Origin: Roseateles puraquae
Lineage (GTDB): Bacteria; Pseudomonadota; Gammaproteobacteria; Burkholderiales; Burkholderiaceae_C
Reading direction: 5' to 3'
NCBI RefSeq assembly: GCF_002205845.1
Contig: NZ_NISI01000001.1
Span: 310,001 to 374,000 of the forward strand
DNA: 64,000 bases
In this document: one piece after another, positions 60,186 through 64,000 of the stretch
How the letters are laid out: each line of letters begins with the position of its first letter
How positions within the stretch are numbered: the first letter of the stretch is position 1
Notes under the pieces: model-generated
What the model saw: only the letters and a program-made list of their open reading frames with translations
Database searches by the model: none
Told to the model about the DNA's origin: nothing
Made by a program: the position numbers and the translations under genes

Positions 60186-61162
60186 CTGCCACGTCTCACC
60201 TCCGCATCCACCAGTTCGCCGGCCTGACGCCCGGCCCGCGCCTGCTCGTGACCGGCGCAGTGCATGGCAACGAGGTGCATGGCACCCAGGCCATGACCGA
60301 GATCATTCGACAGTTGGACGCTGGCGAGCTCACCCTGCTGCGCGGCACCCTCACCTGCGTGCCCATCGTCAACCCGCTGGCCCACCAACTGGGCCGCCGC
60401 GAGGGCGACCGCAACCTCAACCGCAACCTGCGCCCGCCCGTCATCGCGCAAGACTACGAGGACCGCATCGCCCGGGTGCTGTGCCCGCTCATCGCCCAGC
60501 ACGACGGCATCCTCGACCTGCACAGCTTCCAGGGCAACGGTCCGGCGTTCGCGATGATCGGCCCGCGCAACAACACCGGCGAACTGGAGCCCTTCTCGCA
60601 GGAAGCCACCGAGTCGGCCCTGGCCGCACAGCTCGGTGTGGGCCGCATCGTGGAGGGCTGGCTGTCCACCTACGCCCTCGGCCTGAAGCGCCGGCAGCAG
60701 CGCGAGCACGACGGCTCCCGTCGGGCCAGCCTCATCAGCGACCCGCACTATGGCGTGGGCACGACGGAGTACATGCGCTCCACCGGCGGCTGGGCCATCA
60801 CGCTGGAGTGCGGCCAGCACCTGGACCCGAACGGCCCATCGGTGGCCCGCCTGGCCATCCTGCGCACCCTCGTGTTCCTGGGCATGCTGGATGAAAGCGC
60901 CGTGGAGCCCCACCGCCCGAGCCAGCCCCCCGAGATGCTGCAGCTGTACGACGTCATCGACCGCGAGGACATGGGCGACCAGTTCGCCCGCGAGTGGGCC
61001 AGCTTCGACCCCGTCGAGAAGGGCCAGACCATCGGCACCCGCGCCAGCGGCGAGGCCGTGCTGGCGCCGAGCGAGGGCCGCATCGTGTTCCCGAACGTGA
61101 AGTCACAGCCGGGCACCGAATGGTTCTACCTGGCGCGGCCGAGCGACCGCCAGCTGGGCTGA
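60182..61162 (+). CDS. Succinylglutamate desuccinylase / aspartoacylase family protein
   Basis: Zinc carboxypeptidase-like (M14-related) N-acyl hydrolase of 326 residues: LLVTGAVHGNEVHG with ligands H28 and E31, VPIVNPLAHQLGRREGDRNLNRNL (Asn-Arg substrate loop), GILDLHSFQG with the third ligand His, and ITLECGQH with the catalytic Glu. The C-terminal part (about 240-326) is a beta domain with KGQTIGTRASGEAVLAPSEGRIVFP. True AstE sits in arginine-succinyltransferase operons, which is not the case here, so the acyl amino acid is unknown. Overlaps the PIG-L gene by 4 bases. Confidence 0.9.
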   Translation: MTATSHLRIHQFAGLTPGPRLLVTGAVHGNEVHGTQAMTEIIRQLDAGELTLLRGTLTCVPIVNPLAHQLGRREGDRNLNRNLRPPVIAQDYEDRIARVLCPLIAQHDGILDLHSFQGNGPAFAMIGPRNNTGELEPFSQEATESALAAQLGVGRIVEGWLSTYALGLKRRQQREHDGSRRASLISDPHYGVGTTEYMRSTGGWAITLECGQHLDPNGPSVARLAILRTLVFLGMLDESAVEPHRPSQPPEMLQLYDVIDREDMGDQFAREWASFDPVEKGQTIGTRASGEAVLAPSEGRIVFPNVKSQPGTEWFYLARPSDRQLG

Positions 61163-61175
61163 AGACTTCCCCATC

Positions 61176-61682
61176 ATGGCCGCCGACGCCCCACCCGCCC
61201 TGCCCGCCCGCCGGCTGTGGCGAATGGCGGCCAAGGTGCTGCATGAGCTGGCCTCCATCGGCTTCGGCGGCGGGCTGGCCGCCTGCCTCTTCATCAATGG
61301 CCTGGCCGACCGCGGCACCCCTGAGACTTTCGCCACCGCACGCGAGGCCTTTGCAGCGATTGCCAACTACCTGCTCGTGCCGTCGATGGCCGTGGTGGTC
61401 GTCAGCGGGCTGCTGGCGATTGCCGCAACCCGCGGCTACATGGACGCCGGCTGGGCGTGGTTGAAGGCGCTGCTCGGCATCACCGTGTTCGAGGCCACGC
61501 TCATGGTGGTGGGCTCGGGCGGTCGCCACGCCGAGATGCTGGCCGCCTTCACGGCTGACCCTGTGGCGCTGCAGGCGCTGCTTCGTTCGGAGCGCAACAC
61601 CTTGTGGCTGCTGATCGCGCTGAGCGCGGTCAACGTGGTACTGGCGGTGTGGCGTCCTCGCCTGACGTGGCGGGTGCGCTGA
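61176..61682 (+). CDS. Small four-helix membrane protein, possibly DUF2269-like
   Basis: The 168 residues contain four hydrophobic helices (about 25-45, 62-85, 95-115, 140-160) with a His near the first (KVLHELASIGFGGGLAACLF). The pattern resembles DUF2269-type integral membrane proteins, but I am not certain. It follows the aspartoacylase-like gene by 13 bases and may belong to the same transcript. The final 53 bases overlap the convergent DUF4188 gene. Confidence 0.65.
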   Translation: MAADAPPALPARRLWRMAAKVLHELASIGFGGGLAACLFINGLADRGTPETFATAREAFAAIANYLLVPSMAVVVVSGLLAIAATRGYMDAGWAWLKALLGITVFEATLMVVGSGGRHAEMLAAFTADPVALQALLRSERNTLWLLIALSAVNVVLAVWRPRLTWRVR

Positions 61683-62151
61683 CGCCCTGAGCCCGCAGCC
61701 TGGCTGCGGCTGACTGCAGGCCACCTCGCGCCGGCTGCAACTCGCCCGCTTTGCCCAGGCCAAAGGCCGGCATGTTCACGTAGACGTTTTCGTAGCGCCC
61801 CGGGCCGGCGAGATAGGTCTCGTGCCAGATGCCGACGCTGCCGTCCGTGCCGATCGCCCGGTTGAAGGCCTGCCAGGCCGGCAGATGCGCCGCCTGGCGG
61901 TCCTGCGCATAGGCCAGCAGCGCGTCCATGCTGCGCCAGTACTGCACCAGCAGAATCGTTCGCGAGAACCACATCTCGTGGCTCAGCAGCCCAAGCTCGG
62001 GCTGGGTGTAGAGCTCCCGCAGCATCTTCGGCATGGCCGACGCCACCGGCCACCAGCGGTGCACCGCCCAGGGCCGGTTGATGCGCATGCCGATCAAGAA
62101 GACGGCGAACTCACCGTCCAGCCGCGCCGTGAGGCGATCGCGATGGATCAT
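61630..62151 (-). CDS. DUF4188 (monooxygenase-like) protein
   Basis: The 173 residues match DUF4188, a dimeric alpha-beta barrel-like family sometimes labelled monooxygenase: FAVFLIGMRINRPWAVHRWWPVASAMPKMLREL, GLLSHEMWFSRTILLVQYWRSMDALLAYAQD, WHETYLAGPGRYENVYVNMPAFGLGKAG. The start ATG at 62151 has AGGAGG 5 bases upstream; an ATG 15 bases earlier lacks this. The C-terminal 25 residues are encoded opposite the end of the convergent membrane-protein gene and are probably not conserved. Confidence 0.83.
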   Translation of the reverse strand: MIHRDRLTARLDGEFAVFLIGMRINRPWAVHRWWPVASAMPKMLRELYTQPELGLLSHEMWFSRTILLVQYWRSMDALLAYAQDRQAAHLPAWQAFNRAIGTDGSVGIWHETYLAGPGRYENVYVNMPAFGLGKAGELQPARGGLQSAAARLRAQGVSAPATSGEDATPPVPR

Positions 62152-62166
62152 GGGGTCCTCCTGCAT

Positions 62167-62457
62167 TCACCGGTGGCGCCAATAGCCAGGCCCGCGTCCA
62201 TGGTGCGCAATGGCACTCACTCTGACCAGGCTGCCATCGACCCGATACAGGATGGAGAACGGATAGCGACCGATTGGATAGAGCCGCCGGCCACGCGATG
62301 TGGGCGTACCCACGCCTGGAAAGGTTTCGATCAGCCGGATCTTGGCCTCAAAGCCGGCAAGAAAGTTCTGCGCCGCCGCCAGGCCGAATTGATGCCGGCA
62401 GAACTCGGTCGCGTCCGCCAGCTCTGCGGCAGCCTCTGGCGCGAGGACAAACGTCAC
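62167..62457 (-). CDS. ParE/RelE-type toxin
   Basis: The 96 residues match the RelE/ParE toxin fold: VLAPEAAAELADATEFCRHQFGLAAAQNFLAGFEAKIRLIETFPGVGTPTSRGRRLYPIGRYPFSILYRVDGSLVRVSAIAHH, including the late RRYP-like and IAHHGRGPGYW ends typical of ParE. Start: GTG at 62457, overlapping the antitoxin stop (GTGA). ParE members poison gyrase; RelE members cut mRNA; sequence favours ParE. It is the second gene of the pair. Confidence 0.88.
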   Translation of the reverse strand: MTFVLAPEAAAELADATEFCRHQFGLAAAQNFLAGFEAKIRLIETFPGVGTPTSRGRRLYPIGRYPFSILYRVDGSLVRVSAIAHHGRGPGYWRHR

Positions 62458-62678
62458 TTCAGCCGCGCACGGGCCTGGGCCAAGGCCTGCTGGCCATCCA
62501 CCCACTGCTGCGGGTCTTGCGCCAGGCGCGCCTCGCGACGATCGGCCTCGACGCCCCAGGTCTCCTCCCAAGCCGGGTCGTGGCCGAGACTGACCAGCAG
62601 CTTGTCCACCAGTCGGGAGCGATCAGCCTGAGGGAGGCTGAGCAATTCGGCCTCCAGCACCTCGATCGGAATGGACAT
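62454..62678 (-). CDS. Addiction-module antitoxin (TIGR02574/PF09720-like)
   Basis: The 74-residue protein begins MSIPIEVLEAELLSLPQADRSRLVDKLLVSL, the pattern of the small addiction-module component family, followed by WEETWGVEADRREARLAQ. No separate DNA-binding motif is obvious to me beyond the N-terminal helical segment. GGAGGTG lies 5-6 bases before the ATG. It precedes and overlaps the toxin gene, so the pair forms a type II toxin-antitoxin operon. Confidence 0.85.
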   Translation of the reverse strand: MSIPIEVLEAELLSLPQADRSRLVDKLLVSLGHDPAWEETWGVEADRREARLAQDPQQWVDGQQALAQARARLK

Positions 62679-62726
62679 GCGGCACCTCCAAGAATCTGCG
62701 CTCAAGCATGCCACAGGCCGTGGCGC

Positions 62727-63356
62727 TCAACCCATGGTCCCACGGCGCTGCATCGCCTCGCGCCAGCGCAGCAGGTGAGGATGCGCCTCGCCCGGCTTGA
62801 CCTTCACGATGCGTGCGAAATCGACCGCAACGACGGCCGTGATGTCGGCCACGCTGAACTGCCCTGCGGCGATGAAGTCGCGGTGGGCCAGGTGGTCGTT
62901 CAGCACGGCCAGGAAATGGTGCAACCGCGCCAGACCGCGTTCGGCCAGTGCGGGAATCTGGGCGTAGCCGACCGGGCCCGGCAAGGCCCGCCCCGCCATG
63001 GCCGGGCTGCTGTTGCGCACCGCTTCAGCAATGGCCATCAGGCCCTCGAACTCCACACGCCACTGCCAGCCGGCGATCTCGGCCTTGTCCAGCGGTGTGC
63101 GGCCCAACAGGGGCGGCTCGGGAAAACGGGCTTCCAGGTAGGCCGCGATGCTGGCGTTGTCGGTCAGCACCGGACCTTCGTCGGTCACCAGCGCCGGCAC
63201 GGTGCACTGCGGGTTGATGCGCCGGAAGGCCTCGCCGAGCTGCTCGCCGCTGCGCAGGTCGACCTGCACGGTCTCGTGCGGCACGTTCTTCTCGGCCAGG
63301 AAGATGCGCGCCCGGCGCGGGCTCGGGGCGGTGGCGCAGTCGTACAGGGTGATCAT
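62727..63356 (-). CDS. Glutathione S-transferase family protein
   Basis: The 209 residues consist of a thioredoxin-like N-domain (MITLYDCATAPSPRRARIFLAEK, cis-Pro region CTVPALVTDEG, glutathione-binding TDNASIAAYLEARFP) and a helical C-domain (ALAERGLARLHHFLAVLNDHLAHRDFIAAGQFSVADITAVVAVDFA, with the N-capping box). The substrate is unknown. It overlaps the preceding yghU-like gene by 4 bases on the same strand, so two GSTs are coexpressed. Confidence 0.92.
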   Translation of the reverse strand: MITLYDCATAPSPRRARIFLAEKNVPHETVQVDLRSGEQLGEAFRRINPQCTVPALVTDEGPVLTDNASIAAYLEARFPEPPLLGRTPLDKAEIAGWQWRVEFEGLMAIAEAVRNSSPAMAGRALPGPVGYAQIPALAERGLARLHHFLAVLNDHLAHRDFIAAGQFSVADITAVVAVDFARIVKVKPGEAHPHLLRWREAMQRRGTMG

Positions 63357-64000
63357 GGCGCGAGCTTGTCTTGCGTGCGGGTGTCGAAGTCGCTGGCGTC
63401 GTGCCGCTCATGGAGCTGCGTGGCGGGGTCGCCGTAGACGCGGTTGACCTTGCGACCGCGTTGCACCGCGGGCCGCTGGGCGATCTCGTCGGCCCAACGG
63501 ATGACGTGGCTGTATTCGTGCACCGACAGGAACTCACCCGCGCCATAGAGCTGCCCCTTGGCCAGCGCGCCGTACCAGGGCCAGGTGGCGATGTCGGCCA
63601 GCGTGTACTCGTCGCCCGCCAGGTAGCGGCGCTCGGCCAACAGCCGGTTGAGCACGTCCATCTGTCGCTTGACCTCCATCGCGTAGCGGTTGATGGGGTA
63701 CTCCAGCTTCTCCGGCGCATAGGCATAGAAGTGCCCGAAGCCACCGCCCAGGAAAGGCGCGCTGCCCATCTGCCAGAACAGCCAGCTCAGCGCCTCCGCA
63801 CGCGCCGCGCCCGACGCCGGCATGAAGGCGCCGCCGAACTTCTCCGACAGGTACATCAGGATGGCCCCCGACTCGAACACCCGCACCGGCTCGGAGCCGC
63901 TGCGGTCCATCAAGGCCGGAATCTTGGAGTTGGGATTGACCTCCACGAAGCCGCTGCCGAACTGCTGGCCCTCGTTGATGCGGATCAGCCAGGCGTCGTA
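63353..64000 (-). CDS. yghU: Glutathione-dependent disulfide-bond oxidoreductase YghU-like (N-terminus beyond the window)
   Basis: The visible 215 residues are open to the window edge: YDAWLIRINEGQQFGSGF, VEVNPNSKIPALMDRSG, VRVFESGAILMYLSEKFGG, WLFWQMGSAPFLGGGFGHFYAYAPEKLEYPINRYAMEVKRQMDVLN and YLAGDEYTLADIATWPWYG. These match the Nu-class GST YghU, which binds two glutathiones and reduces disulfides. About 60-70 N-terminal residues are missing. The codon at 63946 is a GTG inside the gene, not its start. Confidence 0.92.
   Translation of the reverse strand, partial: YDAWLIRINEGQQFGSGFVEVNPNSKIPALMDRSGSEPVRVFESGAILMYLSEKFGGAFMPASGAARAEALSWLFWQMGSAPFLGGGFGHFYAYAPEKLEYPINRYAMEVKRQMDVLNRLLAERRYLAGDEYTLADIATWPWYGALAKGQLYGAGEFLSVHEYSHVIRWADEIAQRPAVQRGRKVNRVYGDPATQLHERHDASDFDTRTQDKLAP

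Overview
This window is a dense, high-GC (my estimate is the upper 60s percent) chromosomal segment. It most likely comes from a betaproteobacterium of the order Burkholderiales, in the Rubrivivax/Leptothrix/Ideonella-Comamonadaceae neighbourhood. The assignment rests on gene order (serC-pheA-tyrA-aroA/cmk-rpsA-ihfB-lapA-lapB; mutS-pyrG-kdsA-eno-ftsB; rpsU-yqeY), on the fused aroA-cmk gene, and on strong G/C third-position bias that leaves long false open frames opposite real genes. I see no rRNA, tRNA, insertion sequence, prophage or CRISPR array. No gene-free stretch exceeds 300 bases; the longest (54579..54860, 282 bases) is a divergent promoter region in which I recognise no specific site.

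Layout. 1..8332: aromatic amino acid block (serC end, pheA, tyrA, aroA-cmk) running into rpsA, ihfB and the LPS-assembly pair lapA-lapB. 8329..13847: three tightly overlapped glycosyltransferases, a fourth on the opposite strand and an MsbA-type ABC exporter, together a surface-glycan locus. 13844..20029: ComEA-like helix-hairpin-helix protein, patatin lipase, dnaE, and a PAS/degenerate-GGDEF protein. 20239..22764: flavoprotein, rpsU, yqeY and a DUF442 phosphatase-like gene. 22798..27245: complete livKHMGF branched-chain amino acid type ABC operon on the minus strand. 27332..29872: pmbA, divergent from yjgA (darP) and mog. 29908..36825: periplasmic-propeller diguanylate cyclase, trmJ, suhB, an orphan TonB-C-domain protein and an unknown exported protein. 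36927..45944: mutS, alpha/beta hydrolase, pyrG, kdsA, DUF1330, eno, ftsB, pnuC and a NadR-type kinase. 45923..54578: an unknown 1119-residue membrane protein, hslO, a gamma carbonic anhydrase-like protein, a DUF455 ferritin-like protein, and a two-gene unit of unknown beta-propeller-like envelope proteins. 54861..64000: two EamA transporters, an omega-transaminase, a phytase-like esterase, a PIG-L deacetylase next to an aspartoacylase-like hydrolase, a small membrane protein, DUF4188, a ParE-type toxin-antitoxin pair and two glutathione transferases (the second, yghU-like, cut by the window end).

How the parts work together. pheA/tyrA/aroA serve shikimate and Phe/Tyr synthesis. lapAB, msbA, kdsA and the glycosyltransferases all concern the LPS/outer surface. 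pyrG-kdsA also couples CTP supply to Kdo synthesis, because CTP activates Kdo. pnuC plus the adjacent kinase make a compact nicotinamide riboside salvage route. Most of the window is housekeeping. The parts I find least explained are the 1119-residue membrane protein, the lipoprotein/propeller pair, the PIG-L/aspartoacylase pair, the altered chorismate mutase and prephenate dehydratase motifs in PheA, and the structured leaders of rpsA and ihfB. I cannot show that any of these is an undescribed system without database searches.
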